From Muribaculaceae bacterium (GTDB lineage: Bacteria > Bacteroidota > Bacteroidia > Bacteroidales > Muribaculaceae), in assembly GCA_022484565.1 (NCBI GenBank), contig JAKVKZ010000011.1:1-61249 (forward strand): 61,249 nt of DNA. Reading direction: 5' to 3'. The translations under genes and the position numbers were made by a program. Below are positions 44,731-54,483 of the stretch, in pieces (position 1 is the stretch's first letter; each line of letters begins with the position of its first letter). The notes beneath the pieces are model-generated. The model ran no database searches and had not been told where the DNA came from. It saw nothing but the letters and a program-made list of their open reading frames with translations.

Positions 44731-44757
44731 TCCCGAAGGAAAGCCTTCGGGATTTTT
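44731..44757. terminator. Bidirectional Rho-independent terminator
   Basis: TCCCGAAGG (44731-44739) pairs perfectly with CCTTCGGGA (44744-44752), loop AAAG. It is flanked by six A on the left and five T on the right, so it can serve the short plus-strand transcript and the minus-strand monooxygenase gene. Confidence 0.9.
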
Positions 44758-44776
44758 AAATAATGAAAATATCTTT

Positions 44777-45052
44777 CTAAAATTCAAATTTTTCGAGTTT
44801 CATATTTCCCAAACTTTGAATTTTAGGGACAAGCGTTGTGAAATGCTTCGAATTCTCATGTGCTGTCAGTGATGCAGCATCCTTCCATGTCTCACAAATC
44901 ATCATCACTTCCTTGCGTGTAGCGCTCTCAAAAATGTCGTATGCCACACATCCTTTGTCGTTTTGCGACTTTGCTACAAGTTCTTTACTTGCTTCGAGGG
45001 CGGCCTCTCTATTCTCGGCCTTCACCTCAACAAAAACATTCAATCTAATCAT
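44777..45052 (-). CDS. Antibiotic biosynthesis monooxygenase-like protein
   Basis: A 91-residue single-domain protein with the ABM/quinol monooxygenase fold. It begins MIRLNVFVEVKAENREAALE, and contains NDKGCVAYDIFES and MICETWKDAASLTAHENSKHF (span), the typical W...H pattern. Small members act on quinones or haem, but the substrate is not known. Expression comes from a clear minus-strand promoter, and the transcript ends at the bidirectional terminator. Confidence 0.88.
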   Translation of the reverse strand: MIRLNVFVEVKAENREAALEASKELVAKSQNDKGCVAYDIFESATRKEVMMICETWKDAASLTAHENSKHFTTLVPKIQSLGNMKLEKFEF

Positions 45053-45085
45053 AACTTTTTACTTTAAACTAACTATAATGTTCCA

Positions 45086-45116
45086 CAAAATTATAATTTA
45101 TATTCCACTTTTGCAA
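45086..45116 (-). promoter_or_regulatory. Promoter of the monooxygenase gene
   Basis: On the minus strand, TTG at 45116-45114 is followed after 20 bases by TAATTTTG at 45093-45086. The start codon is 33 bases further on. Confidence 0.62.
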
Positions 45117-45284
45117 TAGCTTCTCCGCAATCTGAAGCCGTCACAATGCCGTTATCTGCTCAATCATCTGAAAAATAATCTAATATTTCTTTTCCCCAAT
45201 AGGATATTTTCATGATAAATTTCACATCATCAGCATTATTTTCGCAATTATCTAAACAAAATAGTTCCTTGACACATTTGCATA

Positions 45285-45605
45285 GTTATTAGTTAATCCA
45301 AAAATGCGAAAAACATGGTGAAAAAATTTGTGGGACACGCCTCCAATAGTTCTGCAATTCAGCCAATTGCAAGCCGAAATTTGTCCCACTCGCATGTCCC
45401 GAATCGCACTCTTGTCCCGCTTACGGCATGAAGTATTCACAAGCAGCATCGTGCATGCTTCTATCAGCCAGACATTTCCAGATGTCCCACGGAAAAGTAA
45501 AAAGCGGAAAATATTCCGAAAAATCTAAAGGAAAGGATGCCGTAACTTATTGGCGGATAAGCCTTGGCATCCTTGTTTTTTGTCCCAAATTTGTCCCGTG
45601 TTTTC
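45285..45605. repeat. TGTCCC-motif repeat region, dispersed copy
   Basis: The 564-bp gap between 45053 and 45616 holds no gene that I can support. From about 45310 it has the same elements as the tandem repeat at the right edge of the window: GGTGAAAAAATTT followed by GGGACA, an ATTCAG/CAATTG section, then TTGTCCCACTCGCATGTCCC at 45381-45400. Further TGTCCC copies lie near 45411, 45483, 45581 and 45593. Confidence 0.6.
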
Positions 45606-45616
45606 ACACGGCAGTT

Positions 45617-47683
45617 TTAATATGTTCTGTTCTGCGAGTCGGTATATTTATTGCCTGTATAGACGGGGTTATTGGTGTTTTCCTCATCTTCCTCGTCAGT
45701 ATTTTTCTTTGTTTGCTGGTCGCCCTTCTTCGATTCAGGCTTGTTCTTCTTGATTTCTTCCGGCTTCTGTTTGTCAACGGCTGTGATGTAGATGTTCCAC
45801 GTCTGCTCGTTGTCCCAATTCTTCTTCAAAGTGATTTTTTTGGGAAAATAGTACACTTCTTCAGGTTGCAGGCGTTCGTTGTAGTTGCCAGTGTCCCATT
45901 TGCCGTTGCCGTTTTTGTCCTTTATAAGCCTTGCGTAGTATGTGCCTGGGGTCACATTTTCAAAGGCAGCCGTGCCGTTCTTGACTTGCGAGGCTCGCAC
46001 CACTGCATCAGAGCCATTAAGCAGTTCCACAAATGCGCTGTCGCGGAGATTCACGTTCAGGTAGAGGTTTGCGTATTCATCAAGGCTCTTTACGGTAATC
46101 TGCTGTGTTATCGTCTTGTTCATCAATCCGTAGATGCTCCTCACCGACATTGAATCAATTGTTATCTTGTAAATGGCGCCCGGCTCCCACTTTTGTTTCA
46201 TCACATAGTAGAGCGGATTATATGGCGATGCCTGTTCCAACTTTGCCGGCGTCGCATCAGTCCACACCGAGTCCTTCGCTGTTTTCTTCATCACAAGATG
46301 TATTGCCGCCTGATTTATGCTGTCAATAGGCTCATCACTCTCAAATTGTAGCGGCAAGTTTACCTCCTGCGAACTTCCGCTCTTCAAGTTGAAGCCAAGC
46401 ATTTTCATTTCGGGTATCGAATCGTTTCCACCCTCGCGCTTTTTCTTCAGGGCCATTTTTTCGGCATAGTCGTCTTCATCTTTCCTTCCGCTCGGCTTCG
46501 ATTTTTTTTTCTTTGCGTCCTTCTGCTTCTTCTTTTTCTCTTTTTCCACTTTTGCCTTCTCCTGTTTCTGCTTTTTCGTCAATTTCTTCAAATTGAAGTT
46601 CAAAGTGTCGTTCTGCCAAGTAAGGTGATCGGTTGAATCAGTATGCAGATAGCGTGCCTCAATCATCAGCGAATCGGTCTTCACGAGGTTGGTGTCAGTT
46701 ATCCAATAGTTCAGCGTATCGTTATGTTCCGAATGTTGAAGCACGTACCAATTTTTCTCGTGCTTTGCGGGACGGATGATTTTCATCGTTGGCAATGTGT
46801 CGCTCGGAGCGCCGAACATCATTGTTAACCTGCGCCCTTCAGGTCTTTCATGCTTCACAAGGTACTGCGACTTGTAATCTTCATTGAACATGCTTAGCAG
46901 TATGTCGTTCGGCGTGAAGAATGTGTGAACATTGTTCACCACGGTGTCAACTTTATGCTTCACCGTGAACACTGTGTCGCTTGTCTCCTTTCTGTAGCTC
47001 GACGGCACTATCACATCGCCAAGAAAGGCCAAATCCTCGCTGCGCGCGAACTTATAATTATTGTCCACGTCGTTTAGGGCATAAATTCTATATTTTCCGC
47101 CCTTCACGCTCCTGATTGTGAATTGTCCCTTGTCGTTGGTCCGCGCTATCCTGTCGAATGGCAATGTCGTGAATGCCGAATCGGCAAGATTGTTGTGTAT
47201 TCCCACTATCACGTTCTGCATCGGTTCAAGGTCTTTCGCCCTGAGCACCATGCCCGAAATCTGAAGTGAATCAATTGAGTCACCTGTCGAGAATGCGAAT
47301 GCGAAGTCATTAAGCGGGTTGCCCTCGTTATTGTCCTCTATCGCATCTGAAAAGTCTATAGTATATGTGGTGTTGGGTTTCAATGTGTCGCGCAATTCTA
47401 TCGTCACCTTTTTCCCTAATGCGCTGATTTTTGGAGCATCGTGCTGTACTGGCGACACCACCACTTTCTTGCTTTGGTCTTTTAGCTGCACTATTTCGTC
47501 GAATTGCAGCTCTATTTTGTTCTTTTTGCAGTTCAGTTCGTACAATTTCGGCGTACTGCCCACAAACACTGGCGGAGTTACGTCCCTCGGACCTCCTTCA
47601 GGATGGCCTATATTGGCGCATGCACAAAGCAGCGCCGAGGCTGCCGCCGCCATCATTATTCTTATCGTTTTCTTTAATGTCAC
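45617..47683 (-). CDS. Ig-like-domain lipoprotein
   Basis: A 688-residue lipoprotein. The start is GTG at 47683, which gives a basic tip (MTLKKTIRIMM) before the lipobox ALLCAC; an ATG at 47656 would shorten it. The mature N-terminus (ANIGHPEGGPRDVTPP) is typical of a Bacteroidetes family with a bacterial Ig-like (Big_5) domain, here with KNKIELQFDEIV and LKPNTTYTIDFSDAI. A Lys/Glu-rich stretch near the middle and an acidic, Asn/Lys-rich end are notable. The function is unknown; a surface or periplasmic structural role is likely. Confidence 0.82.
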   Translation of the reverse strand: MTLKKTIRIMMAAAASALLCACANIGHPEGGPRDVTPPVFVGSTPKLYELNCKKNKIELQFDEIVQLKDQSKKVVVSPVQHDAPKISALGKKVTIELRDTLKPNTTYTIDFSDAIEDNNEGNPLNDFAFAFSTGDSIDSLQISGMVLRAKDLEPMQNVIVGIHNNLADSAFTTLPFDRIARTNDKGQFTIRSVKGGKYRIYALNDVDNNYKFARSEDLAFLGDVIVPSSYRKETSDTVFTVKHKVDTVVNNVHTFFTPNDILLSMFNEDYKSQYLVKHERPEGRRLTMMFGAPSDTLPTMKIIRPAKHEKNWYVLQHSEHNDTLNYWITDTNLVKTDSLMIEARYLHTDSTDHLTWQNDTLNFNLKKLTKKQKQEKAKVEKEKKKKQKDAKKKKSKPSGRKDEDDYAEKMALKKKREGGNDSIPEMKMLGFNLKSGSSQEVNLPLQFESDEPIDSINQAAIHLVMKKTAKDSVWTDATPAKLEQASPYNPLYYVMKQKWEPGAIYKITIDSMSVRSIYGLMNKTITQQITVKSLDEYANLYLNVNLRDSAFVELLNGSDAVVRASQVKNGTAAFENVTPGTYYARLIKDKNGNGKWDTGNYNERLQPEEVYYFPKKITLKKNWDNEQTWNIYITAVDKQKPEEIKKNKPESKKGDQQTKKNTDEEDEENTNNPVYTGNKYTDSQNRTY

Positions 47684-47870
47684 TTTTTATTCTCGTTTTG
47701 CGCTGATTGCTTTCTTTTTTTCGGCAAAATTAGTGTTTCGGCACATTTTTTGCGCTGTAAAGGTAATAATTTTTGCTGATTTCTGCCTTTCAACTGTCAA
47801 AATATGCACTTTTACCCCATTTTCTTTTCTTAAACTATCCCTAAAAATTTCTAACTTGAAAAATTTGATG

Positions 47871-47878
47871 TATATTTG
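47871..47878 (+). promoter_or_regulatory. -7 promoter box of secDF
   Basis: TATATTTG followed by CA lies 58 bp before the secDF ATG. The -33 element is not clear. Confidence 0.5.
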
Positions 47879-47936
47879 CAGGCTGTAAAAACCATTTTTG
47901 AAAATATTAATAACAAAATAATTAACTAATCAACAA

Positions 47937-50906
47937 ATGCAAAGTTATAAAGGTTTTATTAGAGTTATCGCTATTTTCTTAGCTCTTGTATGCGCTTTCT
48001 ACCTTTCATTCTCCATCGTCACTAGCCATTGGGAGAACAAGGCAGCATCTTATGCGCAGTCGATGTCGCACAGTAATGACCCATCGAATCAAAAGTACAA
48101 GACTTATTATAGCGGTTATCTCGACTCTATTGCTAAAGAGAAAGTGTATCTCGGTTATTACACTTTCCAGCAGGCTCGCGAAATGGAGGTTGGTCTTGGC
48201 CTCGACCTTAAGGGCGGTATGAACGTTACTCTTCAGATTTCTGTCCCTGACATCCTCAAGGCATTGTCTAACAACAATCCTGACCCTAAGTTCAATCGCG
48301 CTATCGCCGTCACTGATTCGCTTCATCACAATGAAAAGGACTTCGTTGGCGCTTTCTGCGCTGAATACGCGAAAATTGCCCCGGAAGGCAATCTTGCGCA
48401 AGTCTTTCATAATATAGATAAGATTAAGGATAAGCCGAACGCTTCCAATGCTGAAGTTGAGTCTATCCTTAAGGATCAGGTCAACTCTATGGTTGACAAC
48501 TCCTATAATGTGCTCCGTACTCGTATCGACCGTTTCGGCGTTGTTTCTCCTAACATCCAGAAACTTGAAAACACTGGCCGTATCCTTTTGGAACTCCCTG
48601 GTGTGAAAGAGCCTGAACGTGTCCGCAAACTTCTTCAGGGAAGTGCGAACCTCGAATTCTACGAGACCTACACAATGCAGGATCTTCAGCAGCCTCTCCA
48701 GGCTCTCAGCGAAGCTATTGCCAATGGAAGCAAAGCTAAAGCCGACACTGCAAAGAATGCTGCTCCTGCCGCTAAGGCTGCTCCTGTAAAGGGCGCTAAA
48801 GCCGCTCCCGCAAAAGCTAAAGGTGCCAAGACTCTTGCCCAAATGCTTTGGGCTGCAAGTGGTGGCCAAATGTCTGGTCCTGTCATCGGTATCGTTGCTG
48901 CAAGCGACACTGCAAGTGTCAACCGCATCATGCGTTCACCTGATGCCATCCGTCTTCTCCCTACTAACTTGAAAGCACGTTGGACTGTTAAGTCAATCGA
49001 CGAAAAGGGACACTTCTTCCAGCTCGTCGCTCTTAAGACTAATCAAGGCCGTCCTGCACTCGCGGGTGATGTTGTCACCGATGCAAGCAGCGACGTCGAT
49101 AACCTTCAAGGTAATGTGGTTTCAATGACCATGAACGATGAAGGCGCACGCGCTTGGGCTCGTGTAACTCAGCAGAACTTGAACAAATCTGTTGCCATCG
49201 TTCTTGATGATCAGGTTTATTCATTCCCTACCGTCAACAGTGTAATTGAAGGTGGCCGTTCACAAATCACTGGTAAGTTCTCCCTCGAAGAGGCAAAGGA
49301 CTTAGCCAACGTGCTCAAGAGCGGCAAGATGGTTGCCAAAGTCAACATCGTCAGTGAAAGTGTCATTGGCCCGTCTCTTGGTCAGCAGGCCATCCAGTCA
49401 GGTCTTTGGTCATTCATCATTGCACTTGTGCTCCTCATGATTTTCATGATGTGCCTCTATGGTGTCGTCCCTGGTATGATTGTCAACTTTGCGTTGTTCT
49501 GTAATATATTCTTCACGATGGGTATTCTGGCGTCAATCCAGACGGTGCTCACGCTTTCCGGTATTGCCGGTATCGTGCTCTCCTTGGGTATGGCGGTTGA
49601 TGCCAACGTGCTGATATTTGAACGTGCCAAGGAGGAACTCCGTGCCGGCAAGGGTATCAAGGCTGCAATGGCCGATGGTTACAAGAATGCGTTCTCTGCA
49701 ATCTTCGACTCCAACTTGACTTCCCTTATCACCGCATTCATTCTGCTTTATAATGGTTCCGGCCCTATCAAAGGTTTCGCCACCACTCTTATTATCGGTC
49801 TTGTTTGCTCATTCTTCACAGCCGTCTTCCTTACTCGTCTTATCTTCGAAAGCGGCCTCGACCATGGTCATTTCAAGAACATCACTCTTACAACTCCTTT
49901 GACTAAGAATCTTTGGGAACATATTCACTTTGATTTCATTGGTAAACGTAAGAAAGGCTTCATGGCCGTCGGTGTTGTAATCGTTCTGGGCTGCATCCTT
50001 CTTGGATTCCGCGGACTCAGCAGCGGTATTGACTTCTCTGGTGGTCGTAACTACGTCGTGCAGTTCGATCATCCTGTCAACACAGTGAAACTTCACGACC
50101 AGCTGGCTCCTCTGTTCCCTGGTTCTTCAATCTCAGTTATCACCATCGATAACGCCACTAAGGTGCGTATTTCTACCAACTTTAAGATCTCTTCCAATTC
50201 TGATAAGACTGATGAGGAAATCATGCAGATTCTCTATAAAGGTCTTAAATCCGAAATCGGAAACATGAGCTATAAGGACTTCGGTCAGCAAAATGAGCAT
50301 GTGGGCGTGGTTTCTTCTGAAAAGGTCGGACCGAGCATCGCCGAGGATATGACTCGAGGTGCAGTTTGGGCTGTGGTCTTCTCTCTGATTGCCATGGCAC
50401 TCTACATCTTGGTTCGTTTCCGCGACATCGCATTCTCTCTCGGCGCTCTTGCTGCCGTTGCATTCACTGCATTTGCCATCATCATTTTCTACGGCTTGCA
50501 TGGATGGTTCCCGATGTCAATGGAGGTTGACCAATCATTTATCGCCGCCATCTTGACCATCATCGGTTATCAGGTCAACGATACTGTGGTTGTGTTCGAC
50601 CGTGTGCGTGAAAATCGCAAACTGTATCCTAAGCAGGATCAGTACACCACTTTCAACCATTCATTGAACAGCACACTGTCCCGTACCATCATGACGTCAT
50701 TGAGTACATTGCTCGTCTTGATTGTCATCATCTTCCTTGGCGGCGAGACTATCCGTTCGTTTACATTCGCAATGGCTCTCGGTGTTGTTATCGGTACTTT
50801 CTCTTCAATCTTCGTAGCTGCTCCTTGCGCTTATGCAATCCTGAAGCGTTTCGACAAGAAAGAGGATGTGAAAGTTGCTAAATTGCAGTCACAACAACAG
50901 CAATAA
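47937..50906 (+). CDS. secDF: SecD/SecF fusion protein
   Basis: A 989-residue inner-membrane subunit of the Sec translocase that uses the proton gradient to help release exported proteins. One N-terminal helix precedes the SecD periplasmic domain, which starts with LGLDLKGGMNVTL. A six-helix SecD block follows (to about residue 640), then the SecF half with SGIDFSGGRNYVV and a second six-helix block ending near 975. An Ala/Lys-rich insert of about 30 residues (near 268-298) lies in the SecD periplasmic domain and is not a usual part of it. The fusion is normal for Bacteroidetes. Confidence 0.95.
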   Translation: MQSYKGFIRVIAIFLALVCAFYLSFSIVTSHWENKAASYAQSMSHSNDPSNQKYKTYYSGYLDSIAKEKVYLGYYTFQQAREMEVGLGLDLKGGMNVTLQISVPDILKALSNNNPDPKFNRAIAVTDSLHHNEKDFVGAFCAEYAKIAPEGNLAQVFHNIDKIKDKPNASNAEVESILKDQVNSMVDNSYNVLRTRIDRFGVVSPNIQKLENTGRILLELPGVKEPERVRKLLQGSANLEFYETYTMQDLQQPLQALSEAIANGSKAKADTAKNAAPAAKAAPVKGAKAAPAKAKGAKTLAQMLWAASGGQMSGPVIGIVAASDTASVNRIMRSPDAIRLLPTNLKARWTVKSIDEKGHFFQLVALKTNQGRPALAGDVVTDASSDVDNLQGNVVSMTMNDEGARAWARVTQQNLNKSVAIVLDDQVYSFPTVNSVIEGGRSQITGKFSLEEAKDLANVLKSGKMVAKVNIVSESVIGPSLGQQAIQSGLWSFIIALVLLMIFMMCLYGVVPGMIVNFALFCNIFFTMGILASIQTVLTLSGIAGIVLSLGMAVDANVLIFERAKEELRAGKGIKAAMADGYKNAFSAIFDSNLTSLITAFILLYNGSGPIKGFATTLIIGLVCSFFTAVFLTRLIFESGLDHGHFKNITLTTPLTKNLWEHIHFDFIGKRKKGFMAVGVVIVLGCILLGFRGLSSGIDFSGGRNYVVQFDHPVNTVKLHDQLAPLFPGSSISVITIDNATKVRISTNFKISSNSDKTDEEIMQILYKGLKSEIGNMSYKDFGQQNEHVGVVSSEKVGPSIAEDMTRGAVWAVVFSLIAMALYILVRFRDIAFSLGALAAVAFTAFAIIIFYGLHGWFPMSMEVDQSFIAAILTIIGYQVNDTVVVFDRVRENRKLYPKQDQYTTFNHSLNSTLSRTIMTSLSTLLVLIVIIFLGGETIRSFTFAMALGVVIGTFSSIFVAAPCAYAILKRFDKKEDVKVAKLQSQQQQ

Positions 50907-50957
50907 TCCGCAAATTCAGGCTTCTTCCGTTTCGGAATTTTAGCCTCTTAATATCAC

Positions 50958-50993
50958 GAAGACCGGTGGAATTTTCCGCCGGTCTTCTTTTTG
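50958..50993 (+). terminator. Rho-independent terminator of secDF
   Basis: GAAGACCGGTGG (50958-50969) pairs with CCGCCGGTCTTC (50976-50987) with one G-T pair and a six-base loop, followed by a T run. Confidence 0.9.
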
Positions 50994-50995
50994 TC

Positions 50996-51026
50996 TTGGT
51001 TTTTCCCTCACTTTTATGTACTTTTG
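50996..51026 (+). promoter_or_regulatory. Promoter of the large secreted glycosidase-like gene
   Basis: TTG at 50996-50998 is followed after 20 bases by TACTTTTG at 51019-51026, 34 bp before the ATG. Confidence 0.6.
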
Positions 51027-51060
51027 TATTCATCAATTATAGCTTAAAACGAGTGCCATT

Positions 51061-54000
51061 ATGAACAAGACTCTTCTTGTGCTTTTCATCGCTGCTTTGT
51101 TTGCTTCCTTTTCTTGGGCAAAGCCTGTTGCAGCCACCTCTTATTTATATTCTGTCCCCGATTCGGCTTGGCAGGAATCGTTAGGTAATCACCGCGCCGT
51201 GATAAGTGTGGCGAAGAGTGCCGATGTGGCGCATCTTGCTTTCCGTTGGCGCAGGGCTGATGCCGATGTTGCCAACCATCGCTTCATCATCGTTGAGTCC
51301 GCTTCCGGCGACACTGTTCCCTCCATCCAGCGCATTTCTGTTGACAATCAGCTTTGCGACATAAAATTCGGCCCTGTTAAGGCCGGCACTTACTATTTCT
51401 ATTATTTGCCCTATAATGTGCAGATTCCTGCCGGTGGATTCACTAACGATTATGTCCGTCTTGCCCCAGGTTCTGAATCTGCCGTACTAAAGGGCAAATC
51501 GGTTGAGGCAAAAGTGATGAAGGTGGAAAGCCGCACTGTTCACGACAGTTTCTTCCCAATGGAAATTGCCTGTTCCGATGCTGAAATGCAGCAGTACGCC
51601 GCCAATTATCAACGTCCGTTCTATGTGTTTGGCGAGGACCGCACTCTTCCTGTTCGTATGCGCCACGCGCTCCCATTTAGTTGGCTTAGCTATGTGCAGG
51701 GCCAGACATTGAATCTCTCCGCCCAGCCGAACGAATATTATGCTTTTCAGGCCGTTTTATGGTCTCCGGCTGCTGCTTTGGACAGCGTCACCTATTCCAT
51801 CTCCGATTTCACTGGCACTGCCGGCGTGATTCCGTCTAAACTTGTCACCTGCTTCAATCATGAAGGTGTCAATCCCGACGGCAAGTCTTTCATAAAGCGT
51901 ATTTCGGTTGCAAAAGGCGCAGTCCAGCCTTTATGGTTCGGCATCGATCTGCCTTCTGATGCCGCTGCTGGCACTTATTCCGCAACTCTCTCTTTCAAAT
52001 CTTCGGCTGGCGATGTTCAGTCTTTGCCGATTAGCCTTACCATAGCTGGCGCTCCACTCGCCGATCGTGGCGACAGCGAAACTTGGCGTCACAGCCGTCT
52101 CCGCTGGCTCAATTCCACTCTCGGCATTGCCGACGCTCCCACTGATGGCTTTTCTCCTATGTCGGTTGCTGGCGACACTGTCCGTTTCTCAGGCCGTGCG
52201 CTTGTCACTGATGCTTCATCTCCCCTTCCAAGCCAACTTATGGCAGGCAATAATAAGTTGCTGTCGGCTCCCATGCGCTTCGTCATCACCACTGCCGATG
52301 GCGACAAGTCTTTCAAGGCCGTGCCTTCAGTCATCGAGTCCACCTCGGGCCACACTCTTATCGGTTGGCAGGCTGAGGATGCTGATTTGAGCGTTTCTTG
52401 CCGTGTACGGAGCGAATTCGATGGTTGGAGCGACTATTCCTTCACCATCCTTCCCAAGCGCGACTTGAAGGTTAGCGATATCCGTCTTGAAATGGATTTT
52501 CTTTCCGCCTCCACTCCTCTTTTCATGGGATTGGGGCTTGCCGGGCAGGAAACTCCCGTCAGCTATCAGGGCACATGGAAGTCAAAGGGCGAACTTGTCC
52601 GTCCAGTCGGTACGCCTGAGCCTAACATTCCCCACGATGAATGGCTCTATCCTTTCGATAGCTTCTGGATTGGCGGTGCTCATGCAGGTGTGCAGTGCGA
52701 GTTCCGTGGAGCCGATTACACTGGCCCTATGCTCAATCTTTATCTCCCAGCTCCACCAGTTTCATGGAACAATGGCGGCAAGGGCGGTTTCCGCATCAGC
52801 CGAGTAGGAACTGCTGTAACCCGTGTCACTGCTTTCAGCGGCTCACGCGATTTGCATGCCGCTCAACCTCTGCCTTTCGAGTTTTCGCTCATTCTCACTC
52901 CTGTAAAATCTCTGAACACTGCCTCGCAGTTCACCGATAGATATTATCATTGCCTCGACCATCCTATCCCTACCGATTCCGACATCAATGCCGGCGTGCG
53001 CATCATCAATGTGCATCACGCCACTTTTGTCAACCCAACAATCAACTACCCGTTCCTCACTGCCGATAAATTGCGCAATTTCGTGAGCGAGTGGCATTCC
53101 CGCGGTTGCAAGGTCAAGGTTTATTACACTGTCCGCGAACTCTCATCGGTTTTCACCGAACTTTGGGCGGCACGCAGTCTTGGCAACGAGATTCTCCACA
53201 CCGGTGGCGGTGGCGGATATCCATGGCTTCGCGAGCATCTTGTCAGCGATTACGTTCCTCAATGGTATCACCGTTTCCTCGATTTCACCATGCCCGACGG
53301 CATCAGTGCCGATGCGGCTATCCTTACTGCCGAGGGTGAGACGCGTTGGTTTAATTATTATGTCGAAGGTCTTCGCTGGCTCGTCAAGAACACCGACATC
53401 GACGGCATCTATCTTGATGATGTGGCTTTTGGCCGCCAGATTCTCAAGCGTATGCGCCGTGCCATGGAGAGCGTTAAGCCCGGCTGTGTCATCGACCTTC
53501 ATTCCAACACTGATTTCTCCCGTGGCCCAGCCAATCAGTACATAGAATTCTTCCCATACATCAATAAGACTTGGTTTGGCGAAGGCTTCCAGTATAATCA
53601 CATGTCGCCTGCCAATTGGCTTGTCGAGACTTCCGGCATTCCTTTCGGCCTTATGGGTGATATGCTTCAGGGCGGAGGCAATCTTTGGCTCGGCATGCAG
53701 TATGGTATGACTTCACGCCGTCCTTGGGTCACCGATGATAAAATCTGCGACCCGCGTCCCGTTTGGAAAGTCTGGGATTCCTTCGATATTGCCCATTCCT
53801 CAATGATTGGCTATTGGGAACCTGATGTGCCTGTAGTCAGCGATAATCCTGCCGTTAAAGTCACGGTTTACCGCCATTCCGATGGCCGCACGCTGCTCTC
53901 TGTCGGCAATTATTCCGACAGCACACTGAATGTTCACCTCAAGTTCAGCAAGTCAGTATTCGGCAAAAATGTGGCCAAAATGCAGCTTGTGGCTCCTGAG

Positions 54001-54093
54001 ATTGCCAATTTCCAGAATGCTGCCACATGGCACGTTTCCGATGCCATTTCTGTAGCGCCAAAGAAAGGTTGGCTGATTTACCTGCAAAAATAA
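51061..54093 (+). CDS. Large secreted glycoside-hydrolase-like protein (DUF6067-type)
   Basis: A 1010-residue protein with a signal peptide (LLVLFIAALFASFSWA). The first ~330 residues are beta-rich (LAFRWRRADADVA...GTYSATLSFKS) and resemble a C-terminal-like bacterial sandwich. A large central beta domain follows, and from about 640 an alpha/beta barrel-like part. That part has NVHHATFVNPTINYPFLT, GCKVKVYYTVREL, and DIDGIYLDDVAFGRQ with an acidic pair that may be catalytic. The C-terminus is a small beta domain (KVTVYRHSDGRTLLSVGNYSD). It resembles the DUF6067 glycosidase-like family; the substrate and even activity are not established. Confidence 0.75.
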   Translation: MNKTLLVLFIAALFASFSWAKPVAATSYLYSVPDSAWQESLGNHRAVISVAKSADVAHLAFRWRRADADVANHRFIIVESASGDTVPSIQRISVDNQLCDIKFGPVKAGTYYFYYLPYNVQIPAGGFTNDYVRLAPGSESAVLKGKSVEAKVMKVESRTVHDSFFPMEIACSDAEMQQYAANYQRPFYVFGEDRTLPVRMRHALPFSWLSYVQGQTLNLSAQPNEYYAFQAVLWSPAAALDSVTYSISDFTGTAGVIPSKLVTCFNHEGVNPDGKSFIKRISVAKGAVQPLWFGIDLPSDAAAGTYSATLSFKSSAGDVQSLPISLTIAGAPLADRGDSETWRHSRLRWLNSTLGIADAPTDGFSPMSVAGDTVRFSGRALVTDASSPLPSQLMAGNNKLLSAPMRFVITTADGDKSFKAVPSVIESTSGHTLIGWQAEDADLSVSCRVRSEFDGWSDYSFTILPKRDLKVSDIRLEMDFLSASTPLFMGLGLAGQETPVSYQGTWKSKGELVRPVGTPEPNIPHDEWLYPFDSFWIGGAHAGVQCEFRGADYTGPMLNLYLPAPPVSWNNGGKGGFRISRVGTAVTRVTAFSGSRDLHAAQPLPFEFSLILTPVKSLNTASQFTDRYYHCLDHPIPTDSDINAGVRIINVHHATFVNPTINYPFLTADKLRNFVSEWHSRGCKVKVYYTVRELSSVFTELWAARSLGNEILHTGGGGGYPWLREHLVSDYVPQWYHRFLDFTMPDGISADAAILTAEGETRWFNYYVEGLRWLVKNTDIDGIYLDDVAFGRQILKRMRRAMESVKPGCVIDLHSNTDFSRGPANQYIEFFPYINKTWFGEGFQYNHMSPANWLVETSGIPFGLMGDMLQGGGNLWLGMQYGMTSRRPWVTDDKICDPRPVWKVWDSFDIAHSSMIGYWEPDVPVVSDNPAVKVTVYRHSDGRTLLSVGNYSDSTLNVHLKFSKSVFGKNVAKMQLVAPEIANFQNAATWHVSDAISVAPKKGWLIYLQK

Positions 54094-54106
54094 GGGCAAC
54101 GGAGAT

Positions 54107-54364
54107 TTACTTGATAAAGACGGTCGCCGTGTCCTCGTCGGTCTCCACGCATTCCACCGTGGCTGTTCCGCCCTTGAATCGCAAGTACAGGCTATCTTCT
54201 TTATTCTCGCAAATGGAAGAAATGAATGCAAAGCAATCTTCTTCTGAGTTGAAATCGTCAAATTCTTGGTAGTCCTTTCCATCCTTGCTTCTAAGGTGAA
54301 CCTCATATGTGTAATCGCCGAGGTAACAAATACTGCCATCCGCCATTCTTCCTATTATTCTCAT
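54107..54364 (-). CDS. Small acidic protein, tandem copy A
   Basis: An 85-residue protein from the ATG at 54364; the frame extends to a TTG at 54394. It begins MRIIGRMADG and is mixed alpha/beta with acidic patches (DFNSEEDCFAFISS). It is a paralogue of the next gene, with which it shares RMADG, a middle strand-helix, and a late F.GG.A.V.C.E segment. The flanking non-coding DNA is also duplicated. Function not recognised. Confidence 0.6.
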   Translation of the reverse strand: MRIIGRMADGSICYLGDYTYEVHLRSKDGKDYQEFDDFNSEEDCFAFISSICENKEDSLYLRFKGGTATVECVETDEDTATVFIK

Positions 54365-54394
54365 ACTAATCCCCGTGTGCCGATAGGTCAGCAA

Positions 54395-54480
54395 TTAGTT
54401 GATACTCTATAATTCCTATAATCTCATTCAGATTCTCACTTCCCCGCAGAGCGAGTAAGTGAAGTATCTCTTTATGCTAA
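54395..54480. repeat. Decayed second copy of the ansA 3' end
   Basis: This stretch resembles 54778-54860, which contains the last codons of ansA. Common blocks include GTCAGCAATTAGTT, CTTCCCCGC and AGCGAGTAAGTGA. It shows that the duplicated unit included the end of ansA as well as the small gene. Confidence 0.7.
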
Positions 54481-54483
54481 CGT

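Noticed and set aside
45428-46153. 241-codon plus-strand open frame
   Set aside because: It overlaps the Ig-like lipoprotein gene in antisense and reads as a hydrophobic shadow. The lipoprotein has a signal peptide and family N-terminus.
48006-48869. 287-codon minus-strand frame
   Set aside because: Antisense to secDF, with no recognisable domain or start context.
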